DNA of 64,000 nt from Enoplosus armatus (taxonomy: Eukaryota > Chordata > Actinopteri > Centrarchiformes > Enoplosidae), in contig NC_092181.1 of NCBI RefSeq assembly GCF_043641665.1, positions 6,813,918 through 6,877,917 of the forward strand. The letters run 5' to 3'. A model generated the notes under the pieces. The model searched no databases. It had not been told where the DNA came from and saw nothing but the letters and a program-made list of their open reading frames with translations. Shown piece by piece: positions 1 through 13,330 of this stretch (position 1 is the stretch's first letter; every line of letters begins with the position of its first letter). The position numbers were made by a program, and so were the translations under genes.

Positions 1-115
1 TCCCAACCTTAAACAAGGAAAAAGACCAAAACTAAGACCAATTTCGCAGCGAAACCGTAGCCGACCGTGTCTGCAGCTCCCGCCTCTCAGTCAGAAACAA
101 TACTCGACGGCAACT

Positions 116-3100
116 ATGTTGAAGTTTTTGCTCCTCTGTACACTGGCTGTGGCCAGCCGGGCTGAGATCGCTGAGGAAGATGATGTCCTGGTGCTGAAGA
201 AAAGTAACTTCGACGAGGCTCTCCAAGCTCACCCCAACATCCTGGTTGAATTCTGTAAGTAACAGTAGCTATTAAATCTCCAGCTAACGCTAGCTGCCTC
301 CAGCAGACTCGCCGGTTGCTCGGCTAGCTGGCTACATTAAGCCTGGGTTAGTGTTAGCATTAAACTTTGACACTTGTGACAAGTTGCTGCTGTGAGTGGC
401 TAACTTACTGTCGTGCTCAGTTTTGCATCCATGCGTGAGTCTATTTCAGCTAGCTGCCCGCCAGCTATTTAACCGCAGTTCACACTGTAAAAATGGACGG
501 GACAGTGTTCATCAGGCTGCGTTTTCTCTTTGCCAGACTATTGCACATTAAATTTGACTCACGTTAGCTAGCACCGTTTACCCTCGAAGTACAAACGGAT
601 CCTGAGGAGGACACCAAACTTGACGCCACAAAATAACCCCCTAACTTGCTTTACTACTAAAGAATTAAATATTAAAACTACTAATCACATTACAACTTCC
701 GTTTAGCCATATTATTGCTTTAACTTGGCTAACGTTATAACCTTAGCTCCACAATGTTATAGAATGCTAATAGCAGAGCACCATATCGTATTTTGAAAAG
801 TCAACCATGGGTAATGCAGTAATAACACAATTAAGAATACCGTAAGTAGTAGGAGGTGAATCAGTAAAGTGCGGGGTTATTAAGTGAAGTTTCGATAGCC
901 TGCTGTGATTTCATACTGTAGGTTTCAGTTTTCGTGCAACCCGGACGTCTCATTTACTCATTTACAATCCAGGTTTTCTATTCAAGTCATTTGTTCGCCC
1001 TAATAACAGAGTTCGTCTTCGTGTCATGGCATCACAGGCTTTAACGAGACACTTCTTCATAGCCTGCAGGCCCATCCCGCTACACTTTTGTCAGATTGTT
1101 GATCTGCTCACACACTGCGTGACAAATCAGCGGACCAGTCAGAGACGGTCGTGGGGGAGATTCTCCAATGAGCTCAGGATGGGAGGGAGGAAGGCTTTGT
1201 TGGTCCACGTATTTTTTTCTTCCTTCAGCTGGGCGGGATCTTGGTTGGGATGTGGAGCTAGGTTGACGTGTACTTTTACAAAAGTTCATCTGTGTGTTCA
1301 TAGTGACCCGACTGAGACAAGGAAGTTTTGTTCTTTGTCAACAATTTAAGGTGATGCAATGCCGGTCATTTCTGATTAGGTGATTATCTGTTTGGAATTT
1401 GTATCCAGACTTTTACATGTGCAACTGGGGACATACTGGCTTACAAATTTAACATGTGAAACCACAGTGGAAATGAAATGATTCCGCATTTTTATGGCAG
1501 CCTGCTCTGGCCACTAGGATATTAATTCATAATCCTCAAACGAGGTCTCTCACAAGTTCAAACTATTCTATTTAAAAAGGTTGCAAACTTACTTCACTTA
1601 AAGTTGTCCTGAAACGTATCAATATAGCGCTGAATGTTTTTATTTTCATGAATTAATCTGTTGATAATATTGTAAATTGTTTAGTTTATAAAAAGTTCCC
1701 AGAGATTGAAGCTGACATCCCCAATTTGCTTGTTTTGTCAGTCTAAAACCTAATGCTGTTTAAATTACAATTAAATACAACGGATTACATCAGCAAATCC
1801 TCACATCGAAGTAGCTGACAAAACGGTAAATCATTTGGCAAAATACATGGTAATCAATTCTGTCGATGGACCAATTGATTAATCAACTCAATGTTTTCAT
1901 ACCAATATGTTCTGCTCTGCTTTGTATAAACGGGACAGTGTCTCGGTGTTTAGAGGTAAGTGTTTTTGAGTGGGTGATCATCAATTCTTTCAATTTGATG
2001 ATGATTTTAAAAATAAAAAGCCACAGAAATGCAAAGCATATTATTTCATGTCAAGAAATGTAAAGAAATCACTTCAGGCTGTTTCGATGGACATTTGGAA
2101 TTATATGTGTGTGCTGGAGGATTTAATTAAAAAAAAGGTAAGAGTAATCAATAATGACAGTCTTATTGCAGCTCCCTTATTTTTCGCGTGGCTATGTAGA
2201 ACTTTATTCATCCTGAATGGGGTTTTTTTGTGCCAAAACTGATCAACCCCCTTTAGATCAGGTTTACTTATCACCAACAATGCAAACCTCTGGGTGTTTC
2301 CTGCTAAATGTCTTTCCGTCACTCCTGTAGATGCCCCATGGTGCGGTCACTGCAAGGCCCTGGTTCCAGAGTACGCCAAGGCCGCTGGAATACTGAAGGC
2401 AGAGGGCTCAAAGGTCCGTCTGGGTAAGGTGGACGCCACAGAGGAGACCGAACTGGCCCAAGAGTACGGCGTCCGGGGATACCCCACCATCAAGTTCTTC
2501 AAGGGTGGCGACAAGGAGTCACCCAAAGAGTACTCTGGTGAGCACTATTGTGATTTTCATTGTTACAGACTTGCTTGCATGAGATAGATTAGTTAGAATT
2601 TGAGGCAGTGGTGGTAAATTAACTCCATTTATATACTGCAGGCAGGTGTCCGTGACGTGGTGTTTTTGTTTACTCATGTTCTTATTTTCCTAATTACATC
2701 ATATAACTTTCTGTATTTGCATGTGTTTTTTTTCCCATCGTGCATTTGTCTTTTCTCTACCCACGTCACATTAGTGGGAGATTTCTTCACAAAGTGATGT
2801 AATATTGTGTAACCCCCCCCCATAGTAAAGTGAGCAAATGTTATTTCATAATATAATGTTATGAAATGCTTCATAGATGGCATAAAGAACCAGTGCTCAG
2901 AACCATAGGCAAGCCCTAGTGACTGTCTTCATCCTGGTAATATGATAGAAACAGTAAACTAGCCAATCAGCTTTCAGCAACATGGCTGAGACAAAATGTG
3001 GGTTGGGCCCTCCGTGCACGTTCCTCCCATGCTGACTCTCCCAGCCGGCTTGAGATATGTGCAGTTCTTCACGTCGCCTCTTAGCTGGCCTGGGCCAGGC

Positions 3101-6100
3101 TCAGTTTGGAAAGGGAGGGGGGGGGGGGGTAAGCTCGGAAGGTTTTTTTTTTTCACGTGGAAATTGCTCCTCTGACTTGAGTCTCCCGTCTCCCACGCAC
3201 TGCCTGAGACCTCACAGCACTGCACCAAGACTGCATGCTCACTTTATCAACATGTGTCTCTCAGTGACATTGCTACTGTGTTGCATCACTGGTTCAGCCT
3301 GACAGCCAGGTTCTACTTTAAGTCCAGTTTTAGCCGCAAACTCCACAGAAAGGTAAACAGGTTTTTGCAGTTGGCATAATGATTATAGTTGAATTATCAT
3401 ACAACACGGTGCTTGGATCTGGAAGTGAAAACAAATGAGCAGTTAGCCAGAGGTTTTCACAAATGCAGAAGTGTCTATTTCTGCTGTCGTATTTTCACTT
3501 TCAAAACTTTAACACCAGAAACTGTATGAGGGAGTCTCCGTACCTCCACATAGAGTAGTGCAAATTCACTTAAACATCTGCACCCTTGAGGCACTGTAGT
3601 ATTTAACCTGAGGTCAGGTGTATCTCTGTCTGTCTGAGCAAAGGTGGCATCACTTCGGCTCTGTTCAAATACTGAACAACATGTTTCCTGCTTTCCTAAT
3701 GAAGCCTGATAACTCATCACGTTGTCCATATTTCATTTAAATCATTCAAAGTTCAGTGTTTGACGACATGTGCACATACATAAGTACTTGACTCATTGTG
3801 TTTTGTTGTCTCGCAGCTGGCAGGCAAGCAGATGACATCGTCGGCTGGCTGAAGAAGCGCACTGGCCCGGCCGTCGCTACCCTGGCTGGAGTCACAGAGG
3901 CAGAGTCTCTGATCGCTGACAATGAGGTGGCAGTCATCGGATTCTTTAAGGTATGATTCTGATCTCTTAAGGTCCAAACATAACAAGTTAAGATTTTTGT
4001 CCTTCTGTTGATATTGTATGAACTCTTTTTGGTCCGATTCTTGGATGGTTGATGTAATACAGTTGGTTTCACAAGCATACAGTATGATATCTCAAAATAC
4101 ATAACCATGTCGCTCAGTTTATTGCTTTGTTTATTGCCAACATAAAGCTATGATGCTTTGTCATCTCAAATGCACAATTAATACATTTTGGGCTACTCAG
4201 TGTCTTCATTATTCATATCATTTGCCTGGCATCATCTCTGTCACTATACTGGGTTGCTTTCAAATAATCTAAAGAGCCACATTGCATTTTACATGTTTTA
4301 AAAAGTATGTTTTGACCACTGAGGATTACTTGCGCAGTGCTTTATGTTAAGCGTTTCTTGTGTCTGTAGGATGCTAACTCCGCCGCTGCCGTGGCCTTCG
4401 AAAAAGCAGCTGAAGCCGTAGATGAAATTCCCTTCGCCGTGACCTCCGACGATGCTGTTCACTCCAAGTTCGAGGTGTCCCAGGACAGCGTTGTCCTCTT
4501 TAAGAAGGTGATTCAAGTTCTTTTTTTTTTTCTTCACTGTTACATAATAATTTGTGTAAATGTCATAGTGACACACAAATATATTATCGATGTATAGTCA
4601 AACATGGACGAACATGTGGTTACAGGATGTCCTCCAAATTGGTTGACTCATGATATTTTTAAGTATTTACTCACTGTCCCAGGTGCAGTCAAAATATATT
4701 GTAAATAGGTTATAGTGGCCTTGCATCACTTGTGGAACACACTCTTACATATGCAAGCGAATTTACAGACGAGCCGCTGAAGATACCCCAGTGTTTTTGA
4801 TCTACACCTTGGTAACGTGATGCTGTCGACCTCACAGTATCCACTCTCAAGCTGCTAATCTTGGCTCATCTGAGGTCCTTCAACGCTTGAAATGCGTGCC
4901 TGCCTGCCTTTGGGCCTGTAGCTCGACCCAGCCAGCGAATGACCTCAGCATGTTTAGCTAATGGTGATGAATGGTAAAGAGCTGTATTCGGCGATGATGC
5001 GTCTCTCAAGGAGCCCCATAGGCTATGAGCAGAGGATGCATAACCATGTCTAGCCCAAGTAGGCCATCTGTCCCTTCTTTCTATGTGTTGCAGCTCATTG
5101 AAATGTAATTTAAATCCATTGACTACAAACATCCCTGGCAGTATAGATCAGAGCTCATTTAGCTTCCTTATCAGCAAAACAGTCATGTGTAGATTTGTCA
5201 GACTGGGTCAAGGTCCAGTATGTCAGTCAATATAAAATTAAGCAACCATGTGTATTGTGAGGGTGTTAATTTAAGCTCAAAGGTTTGAGACTCATAACCA
5301 TGCTTCTTAAAAGCAAATGGCGACTGATGGAATTGAAACAAAAATAATCGGACGACAGTGCGAAGACAATGTGAAAGGGGTGATGAACCTGAACCTGAAC
5401 CTGAATCTGCTCGGCTTGGCAGAGCTTTATAGTGAGTTTCGGCTCCTTGTTTAGCTGTCCGGCCACAACGTTTAGGGTCACTCTCACCGCTCTTATAGCA
5501 TCATTTTTCGGCCACAGCAGGCAGCTGTTCTCAGTGGAAAAAGCTCAAAAAACCCACTGTACACTACACGCCCAGAAAACAGACACAGTTAGTGACTAGC
5601 ACAGGAGATGGGAAAGACCAAAAACGTATAAAAGTAAATGTTGGACTTATACTTAGCCCTGTGGCCAGAAACACCAGTCCAGATGAATGCGAATGTTGCT
5701 CCATAACTTTCTTAACTATTGCTCTCGCCATAACAACTTAAAAGGTAATATGTCAGTGTTGTGAAATGTATGAACATGAAAGGAATTCTCATTACAATCT
5801 TCAAAAACACTGAACTCCTACCCAGATCCTGACCAATGTATGTGGACATATGAGGCATGGACCACAGTCATATTCCACCTAACTGTTTGACACAGATTGA
5901 TCTTATATACTTATATGTGTGTGTGTGTGTTTGTATTTTTATTTAATTCACATTCGCTTTGGTACCTCGTGATGGGCATCATTGTTTATAACATTTTATA
6001 GTTTGCAGTAGATCAGTAATTCAATCGTTTCATGCTGCTCCAGCAAGAGACAACAAACTCTAAATATGTCAGTGCGTTTCTGCACTCAGTCCTTTGAGTT

Positions 6101-9100
6101 GCGAATGATCTTCTTTCATTTTGGACCACAGCTCAGTCCTCCCACTGTCCGGCCTTTCATCCATGTCGGTAACTTTACCCCGACACAAACACCGCTGACG
6201 TGGGCTCGTTGCCTACAGCTAGGCAAACCCTCCCGAAGCAGGGGCTCACTCTTAATAAACAGCTGGGGGTCTTTCACTTGTTTATTGCAACGGGTTTGGG
6301 GCTTAAGTTTCATAGCCTTGGTCAGTGCCCTCGGGGCTGGCAGTATGCCAGCGGCCAAATGTCTTTTTTCCCATTGTGTGCCAGTAAGGGCTGCTTGGCA
6401 CAGATGTACCACCGCTATTCTTAACACTCAATAAAAGGTCCTCTTTCATCAGCTGGGGGGTTACCAGAGGATTTTAAAGTGGTTTGTCTGGTAAATCTAT
6501 GTTTGGTGTTCACAGGCAGATTTGGTGGGTGGATAATATTTGTACCTAAATGTTTCCATGTTTCCTTTACAGTTTGATGAAGGGCGCAATACCTTTGATG
6601 GAGAGGTGACCAAAGAAAACCTCCTGGCTTTTGTCAAGGCCAACCAGCTGCCTCTGGTCATCGAGTTCACTGAGCAGGTAATGACTGGGGCCACGCACAT
6701 CGACGTGAAAAGTCCAAGTGTGATCCCCACATGTCAAACCTGTATATTTCTGTTATCTGCAGACGGCCCCTAAAATCTTCGGTGGAGACATCAAGTCCCA
6801 CATCCTCATGTTTCTGCCCAAAGCTGCTTCAGACTTTCAGGACAAAATGGACGAGTTTAAGAAGGCCTCCGAGGGATTCAAGGGTCGGGTAGGTGAACTC
6901 TGCCAGTCTGTCAAAGGCACTCGTCTTTAACCTGTCAAGCGTGAGCCAAAGGTTGACCTCCTCCGTCTCCCCTGTCCAGATCCTGTTCATTTTCATCGAC
7001 AGCGACGTGGACGACAACCAGCGCATCCTGGAGTTCTTCGGCCTGAAGAAAGAGGAGTGCCCTGCCATCCGCCTCATCACTCTGGAGGACGAAATGACCA
7101 AGTACAAGCCCGAGAGCGACGCCATCACAGCAGAGAGCATCGTCAAATTCTGCACACTGTTCACTGAGGGCAAACTCAAGGTGAGGGAGAGGAGTGGTTA
7201 GATATGGCAGCACATTAACGTTACAGATATTCTTACACTCTGGCTTTGATTTAATATATTATATAATGAGGGCAATTTTACACAGAAGTGCTGAGTGCAA
7301 ACATTTTTTGGACAGCTACAAGTAATTAAATCCTTAAAGTCGTGTTGATGCCATGCTTCGTTTATTGAGCTACACTCTTGAATGTGCTGCTGACAAAACA
7401 GGACCATGAGTTTTAACACCTAAAATTAAGCATCATGTGTTTTAACGCAGATTTCTTTTTATGTTAAATGACAGTAATTGACGTGTATAGAATTGGTGAC
7501 ACATTGTCTATATTCACTGTCTTCTCTCACAGCCCCACCTCATGAGTCAGGACATCCCTAAAGACTGGGACAAAAACCCCGTCAGGGTTTTGGTCGGCAA
7601 GAACTTCGAGGAGGTCGCCTTCGATACCTCTAAGAACGTCTTTGTGGAATTCTGTAAGGGCCTCTTCTTGTCAGCAGACGTTTCCATGTTCTAACGGCAT
7701 TAGAACACGTGAATAACCTTTTTGGAGGTTGTAGAGGGGTTCACCTGTTTGTTTTTTAAAGGGGTATTTTCCTGCACTCACAGCTCAGTTGCTCATACAG
7801 TAGGTGGTAGATTTGGCAAAGCCTCTAGCTTCAGTGTCTGAAACTCAAATCTTGCCCTTCCTTATTTTGCCTGCGCTAAGCCATTTTCAGATACCTAAGA
7901 GTCGATGCTGGAGGCTCACTCACACCCTCTTGGCCCACTCTCTGCAAATGAATTTGTTATCAGACACTGACGTTAAATAAATTTGGTTAAATATAGCTGC
8001 CGGATTATTTTTATAGCAATCCACATTCAAGTTTGCACTATTTTTGGAGGAATTTTCCATCGCTGGCTGTTGAATGCAGCTTACGGTTAGTCATGCACAG
8101 CGGGGCAGGACCGTACTACCTGACAGGTGACCGCCAGTCGAAGGGGACATGTTCAGTGTGTGTTTGCCTGCTTTCAGCTATACATTGCATTGGGATGTAC
8201 AGACCTGTCTGAAAATCAAACATCCAGACACCCTATCGGCCAGGGCTTAATTTGATGGACTGAAAGAAAATACATGACATGATATTACTTGTTATTTAAA
8301 TGTGTTCACTGGTCAATATCTAATTAAACTAAAGCCAATCCAAGTCTATTTTGTTTTGTCTGTAATGATCAAACACTGAACTACTTTTATGTTTTTGTGG
8401 TATTCCAGATGCACCTTGGTGTGGACACTGCAAACAGCTGACTCCCATCTGGGAGAAGCTGGGAGAGAAGTATAAGGACAGCGCCGACACCATCGTGGCT
8501 AAGATGGACTCCACAGCCAATGAGATCGAAGCAGTCAAAGTCCACAGCTTCCCCACTCTTAAGTTCTTCCCTGCAGGAGAGGAGCGCAAGGTGAGTGCTC
8601 GTAACTTTTCTAGACAGCGTTTTCTGTCACATTTGATCCATCAGCGCAGAGAGAGATTAAATATTGGTCTCTCTTATCTTCAGCATCTTCTGTAAACATC
8701 TCTGTTTGTGTTGACTGATCTATAATCCCTCCATCTCCGTCCCGCCCGTAATAAACGGGTTCACCCTCTTTATTCGTCACACGCCTTTGCAGTTGTCAGT
8801 TATAGTGATCCGAGTGGTTATTTGGATCCAAAATGATTGCCATAGGCGCAAGTATCATTAGTGCCTCTTGATTTAGCAGCGTTAACCCTGTGCAGAAACC
8901 TGAGCTTGCTGGCCTGGTCAGTTTCTGCACCATTATGTTGGTGTTTGGTTCTTTTTGATTCCTGCTCGATGACTTCACTCACATCGAGGCTCTCTGCTCA
9001 GCTTGCACCTGCCTCTCCCCGTAGGGCGCCTTCACGTGTCATTTTAGCAATCGTAAATGAGTGGCATATACTGCGGCCACCCCACAGTAAGTCTAAGGAT

Positions 9101-10838
9101 TAGCCCATGACCCTGCTTAGATGAAGAAGGCTAAGAAAGGATGGAGCTGCAGTGGCAGCCACGAGGTGCTGTGTAGCAGGTCGCTGTGGCTGGTTTAAAT
9201 ATCTCAAAATTAAATCGGTAGCTTTTTGGTTGTCATTTTGCAACCTTATTTTAGCAGACACCCCACTGGCTTGTTGCTGTGTCACTGCTCATAGATGACC
9301 TCTGGACAACTTTTTGGCACCATAGTTAAGGCTGAGCGCCAACGTTTATTGGCTGCTTTTAAATGGCACAGTCAGGTGTCAAAGCTCAGTGATTAAACAT
9401 GTGCATTCACACTTGTGTAGACTTTTTGGGGGGGGATGGGGCGGCACAGTCCTGTATGTTTACCCGAAATGCTGTCTGATCAACAGGTGATTGATTACAA
9501 TGGTGAGAGAACACTGGAAGGCTTCACCAAGTTCCTGGAGAGTGGTGGCAAGGACGGCGGTGCCCCTGCAGGAGACGAGGAGGAGGACGATCTGGACGCA
9601 GAGGTAAGATCATTCACGCACTTCACAGGAAGCAGTACAGTTGTACCCTCGTGAGAAGAAATAGAGGTCTGTCCCATTTTATATATATAAAAAAAAAACA
9701 AAAAAAACACACATTTGACATAAAAGAAGTATGCTAAAACAAGAACAACAGCTGCTACATTGAATCATTTCATGAATAATTAGTGCTTAGGGATTGTTTT
9801 ACTCATTTTACTTTTATATTATTCTTAATATTATCATTTGAAGATTCCTTTTTGCAGTCCTAATAGCTACCTAAAATAGGTTAAGGGGACCAACTCTTAA
9901 AACTGACCCACTTTGTTAGGTGGCGGGTGGCAAGCATTATAAGGTCCATGTTTTTTTTTTTTGTATGCCAGAAATGGAACCTGTCCTAAACTTACTCCAG
10001 GTGCAAACTGTTTAAATGGACAATAAGCGATAGCCAGCAGCTACGTTGGTGAAAAAGACATTGATCAATCTGTCAGAAACTTTCCACCATATCTTGGTTA
10101 AAGATGCAGAGGTTGAGCTTTGACAAGCTCCCCTATAGCTTCCTGTGTGCTACAGCTCTGCTGCACCCAGTGCACATTAGGGGGGGGTCCTCTTCATTAG
10201 CTCCTTTCCACTCCATTGTTGCCACCACGCCCCCTTCTCAGAAGTCTAATTGCAGCCCGGCTGAATGCTGTCCACTAATGCTGTCTTCAGCTGTCACAGC
10301 TTCTCACTGGGCTTTCCCTGGAGGCCTGAGCCTCTGGTTGAAAGCAGCACGTGCAGCGCTGCAGTCGACATTAGGGCCTTTAATGTATCTGCCACATCTC
10401 CTCACACCACCTGTCCTCAGACTAGACATGGAGGAATGGCCGTGCAAAAACAAAGATATCATCTATATGCCGAGCTGTGGTTGTGACGCAGTGTTGATTA
10501 CACATTCTGCTGAGTGCCGAATGGTTTGATTTGTTCAGACAGTGATTTGAGGTAGGTGTTTGTCACAACCTCATGTTGACAGATACATTTTCATAAGCAA
10601 AAAGTTATACCTCTCCCATTCTCCTGTAGAGTTTCTGAGAATGCTGTTTTAATACAACATCTCTGGTCTGGTTCATGGGCATTCACTTAAAACTAGACCT
10701 GCATGCTTGCCTGATGGAGAGATTCTGTCTTAATCAACAACCCTGTGCTCCTCTGCTCTCCAGGATTTGGATGATTTGGAAGAAGGACAGGACGAGGACT
10801 CTGATGGTGAGGACGACGACGGACATGACGAATTGTAA
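116..10838 (+). CDS. p4hb: Protein disulfide isomerase (prolyl 4-hydroxylase beta subunit), 11 exons
   Basis: Exons: 116-254, 2331-2537, 3817-3950, 4370-4507, 6573-6677, 6763-6888, 6980-7180, 7533-7653, 8409-8590, 9487-9603, 10764-10838. They sum to 1545 nt, 514 residues plus stop, against about 508 in human. The enzyme makes and isomerises disulfides in the ER lumen and, from family knowledge, is also the beta subunit of collagen prolyl 4-hydroxylase and of the microsomal triglyceride transfer complex. Visible in order: a hydrophobic signal peptide ([16 protein letters not shown]), thioredoxin domain a with CGHC at residues 51-54, the redox-inactive b and b' region, domain a' with CGHC at 395-398, and an acidic Asp/Glu tail. 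Both active-site exons start at the same point, a split Tyr codon just before APWCGHC, which reflects internal duplication of the thioredoxin unit. The tail ends HDEL (residues 511-514) rather than the usual vertebrate KDEL; both are ER retrieval signals. The start is the first ATG, followed directly by the signal peptide. Confidence 0.97.
255..2330 (+). other. p4hb intron 1 with a degenerate dispersed repeat
   Basis: This 2.1-kb intron runs from the GTAAGT donor after exon 1 to the acceptor at 2330. I see no coding exon in it. About 1645-1890 is a diverged copy of an AT-rich fish repeat with TTAATC-type ends; the better copy is at 35075-35565. The rest, including short open frames around 1026-1349 and 1866-2322, looks like ordinary non-coding DNA. 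Confidence 0.6.
2538..8408 (+). other. Longer p4hb introns (2538-3816, 4508-6572, 7654-8408)
   Basis: The three longer introns between exons 2 and 9 hold no exon or RNA gene I can support. 3115-3129 is a poly(G) run followed by poly(T). About 5389-5408 is a short tandem of a CCTGAA hexamer, and 5917-5933 a short TG run. The open frame at 6066-6434 has no recognisable protein features. Confidence 0.5.
9604..10763 (+). other. p4hb intron 10, no gene seen
   Basis: This 1.16-kb intron lies between the acidic-tail exons. It contains a 141-codon open frame (10104-10529) in mildly GC-rich DNA, but with no family resemblance, no splice context and no conserved motif. I see nothing else in it. Confidence 0.5.
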
Positions 10839-12370
10839 GCGCTGGCAGAGGAGAGAGAGAGGAGACGTGTCCCGCCCCAACCCTTCCAACCAGTCACCAT
10901 CACCACCTCCACTTCCTTGTGGACCTTCCCTGTCCTGTGAACATTAATAATTCCCCTTTAACTGCCTCTCAGTCAGTCAGTCAGCTGGCCTGCCAGCCTG
11001 CAAGCCAGCCCGTCAGTTACTCAGTCCATCAGTGGCGTGGCCAGGCCTTTTTTGCCTGCCACATCTCCAACCTCGCAACTTGCGGCCAGACTGGTCTTGT
11101 CCCACCAGGGGGGACTCTGTGGAACAGTGCACCACCTCTATGGGAGACCTCAATGCCTTCTCTACAATGCTCCACATCAGCTGTTTGCCTTGTATATTTT
11201 AAACCAAATGTAAAAATGGCATTGAGATCCAGTTTTCAACACGTTTGTTTGTTTTTTCCTGTTGAATTTGCTCCCCTCTTCTTTAAAAAGAAAAAATAAT
11301 AATTGTTCAGTGTGGGTATGAGCTAAATGAGTGTTGTAACCTGTATTCGTAGGTATGTGGGGGGGGGGGGGGGCTGCCAATGTTCTTTTCCCTGTGATGG
11401 AAATCCAGAGGACCAGAGTTTTGTGCGGTGGTTTTGTAATGACTGATCACTCAGGGGACAAGGGGCCATCCTATAGAAGTTTATTTTGTCTTCACTAAAA
11501 TAAACCCCACAGAGCTTGTCCAGTGTAGCACAAAGCCCCCCCCCCCCCATCTGTAGCTGAGACCAACTATTTTCTTTCTTTTGGTGGGGGGGGTTGTAAG
11601 TCTACTTTGTTCATTTCTTCATTCCCAAATCATTTTGCGGTACAGTCTCCTCATCAGCACGGCTACTGACTATTTTCTAAAAGGAACAAAGGTTAACTTT
11701 TTTGGGAGAAATCCTATTTTATTTAATTGCTTTCACTATTTTTTTTGTTTTGTTTTGTTTTAATTTAGGATTTGTCATTTTTAATGATGTACCATTGTGC
11801 CCAGCTGTAGCCAGTTAGGTCCTGTTGGGGCAGAGTTGGCCCTTGGACACACTCTCAGACACCTCTGATGGTTTGTGGAGCCAGCTCTGATAGGTCGCAC
11901 TGCATTCATGCCTAATCAGAGATTCACCGTGGTTACTAAAGCAGACAGAGATTGGTACAGTTTACTGGTCAGGTTGGTCTGAGAGAAGTGTCTATTATAT
12001 CTGAAGCGGGGAGGGAACAGTTGCACAGCCCCACCCCTCACCCAAACTGTACCTCCTGCATCCCTTTGGCTCTACCCAACACCCTTGTTGCCACAGGTGT
12101 GTGTAGTGTGTGTGTGTGTGAATGGTGTGAATGGTGTAAAAATTGAATGACTAGTTATTTTCTGGTCGTCCATGAACAGGAGAGTCAATGCACCGTGTGT
12201 TTGTAGTAGTCCGTGTGTCGTTTGGCAGGGGGGGGGGCTTGAGTAGAGCAAGGTGATGGGTTTGACAGCTGTACAGCGGTGAGGGAAACTTAACAAAGCA
12301 TTCCATCATATCCAAATTGATGTGGAAAACGTGAAACGGTGGCCAATAAACAAAAAAAATATAAAAATAC
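10839..12370 (+). terminator. p4hb: p4hb 3' UTR with two candidate polyadenylation signals
   Basis: After the TAA stop there is AATAAA at 11499-11504 and another at 12345-12350, the second followed by A-rich and T-rich sequence. Either could end the p4hb transcript, giving 3' UTRs of about 0.7 or 1.5 kb. Poly(G)/poly(C) runs lie at 11361-11373 and 11538-11549. Which site is used cannot be told from sequence alone. Confidence 0.55.
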
Positions 12371-12596
12371 ATTTGCCTTCAGTTTTTTTTTTTGACAACT
12401 GTATTATTCCACACATGAACCTCGGAAGGGAAAATTCCATTTAGTTGCTATTTATAATTTATAATGGACAGTTTTAAAACAAAAGCGGCCAAGAATCTAC
12501 GTATACTGTAATGCTGTAACACTAGTTGGAGACTATTGAACATCTGAACCGGGCAAAAACAATGGCTTGTTTTGTTGGACAAACTGTTCAAAACCC

Positions 12597-12632
12597 CATA
12601 TATATATATGTGTGTATATATACTTGTATATG

Positions 12633-12679
<47 letters not shown>

Positions 12680-12854
12680 ATATATATACTTGTATATGTG
12701 TGTATATATATATGTATATATATATATATATGTGTATGTATATGTATGTATATATATGTGTATATATGTATATATATATATATGTATGTGTGTATATATA
12801 TGTATGTATATATATGTATATATATATGTGTATATATATGTGTGTATATATATA

Positions 12855-12885
<31 letters not shown>

Positions 12886-13085
12886 GTGTGTATATATGTA
12901 TATATATATGTGTATATATGTATGTGTGTATATGTATATATATGTGTGTATATATGTGTATATATGTATGTATATGTATGTATATATGTATGTATATGTA
13001 TGTATGTATGTATATATGTATGTATATGTATGTGTGTATATGTATATATGTATGTGTGTATATGTATATATATATATACACATAT
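12597..13085. repeat. Long TA/TG (TATATG) microsatellite
   Basis: Almost 490 bases of alternating pyrimidine-purine sequence: TA runs mixed with TG/GTAT units, ending in TATATACACATATAT. The 190-265-codon open frames across it on both strands (strings of Tyr, Ile, Cys, Val, Met and His) are products of the repeat, not genes. Alternating TA/TG tracts can form cruciform or Z-type DNA and are prone to length change and assembly error. Confidence 0.95.
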
Positions 13086-13094
13086 ATATTCTTG

Positions 13095-13330
13095 CTGCTC
13101 TCCAGACTGAAACTCTCAACAGATATTGGATGGACTGCCATGAAATGTTATGGTGCCCAGAGGATAAATCCTACTGACTTTAGCGGTGCCGTAACTTTTC
13201 ACCAGGTCAAAAAAACGTTGTCCAATGCTTTGGTTTATGGTCAAATACCTGCATCATCTTCCCGTCATTCTCAGCTGTACTTTGTGTTTAGCACTGATAA
13301 GGTAACACGCTCAACTAAGCTGCTGAACAT
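13095..13330. repeat. Diverged dispersed fish repeat (first copy)
   Basis: Sequence around 'caacagatattggatggactgccatgaaatg' (cut into phrases: a split ATTGGATGG core, TGCCATGAAAT, then CCCAGAGGATAAATCCTACT) resembles a repeat that I remember as common in teleost introns and spacers. A related piece containing GGTGGCGCTAGATGAAAAGT is at about 62200-62345. I cannot assign a superfamily; the calls rest on remembered phrases, not on a search. Confidence 0.45.

Noticed and set aside
1026..1349. 107-codon open frame in p4hb intron 1
   Set aside because: No splice signals, no homology that I recognise and low-complexity character; it lies wholly in the intron.
10104..10529. 141-codon open frame in p4hb intron 10
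   Set aside because: Entirely intronic, with no recognised motif and an equally long alternative frame on the same stretch.
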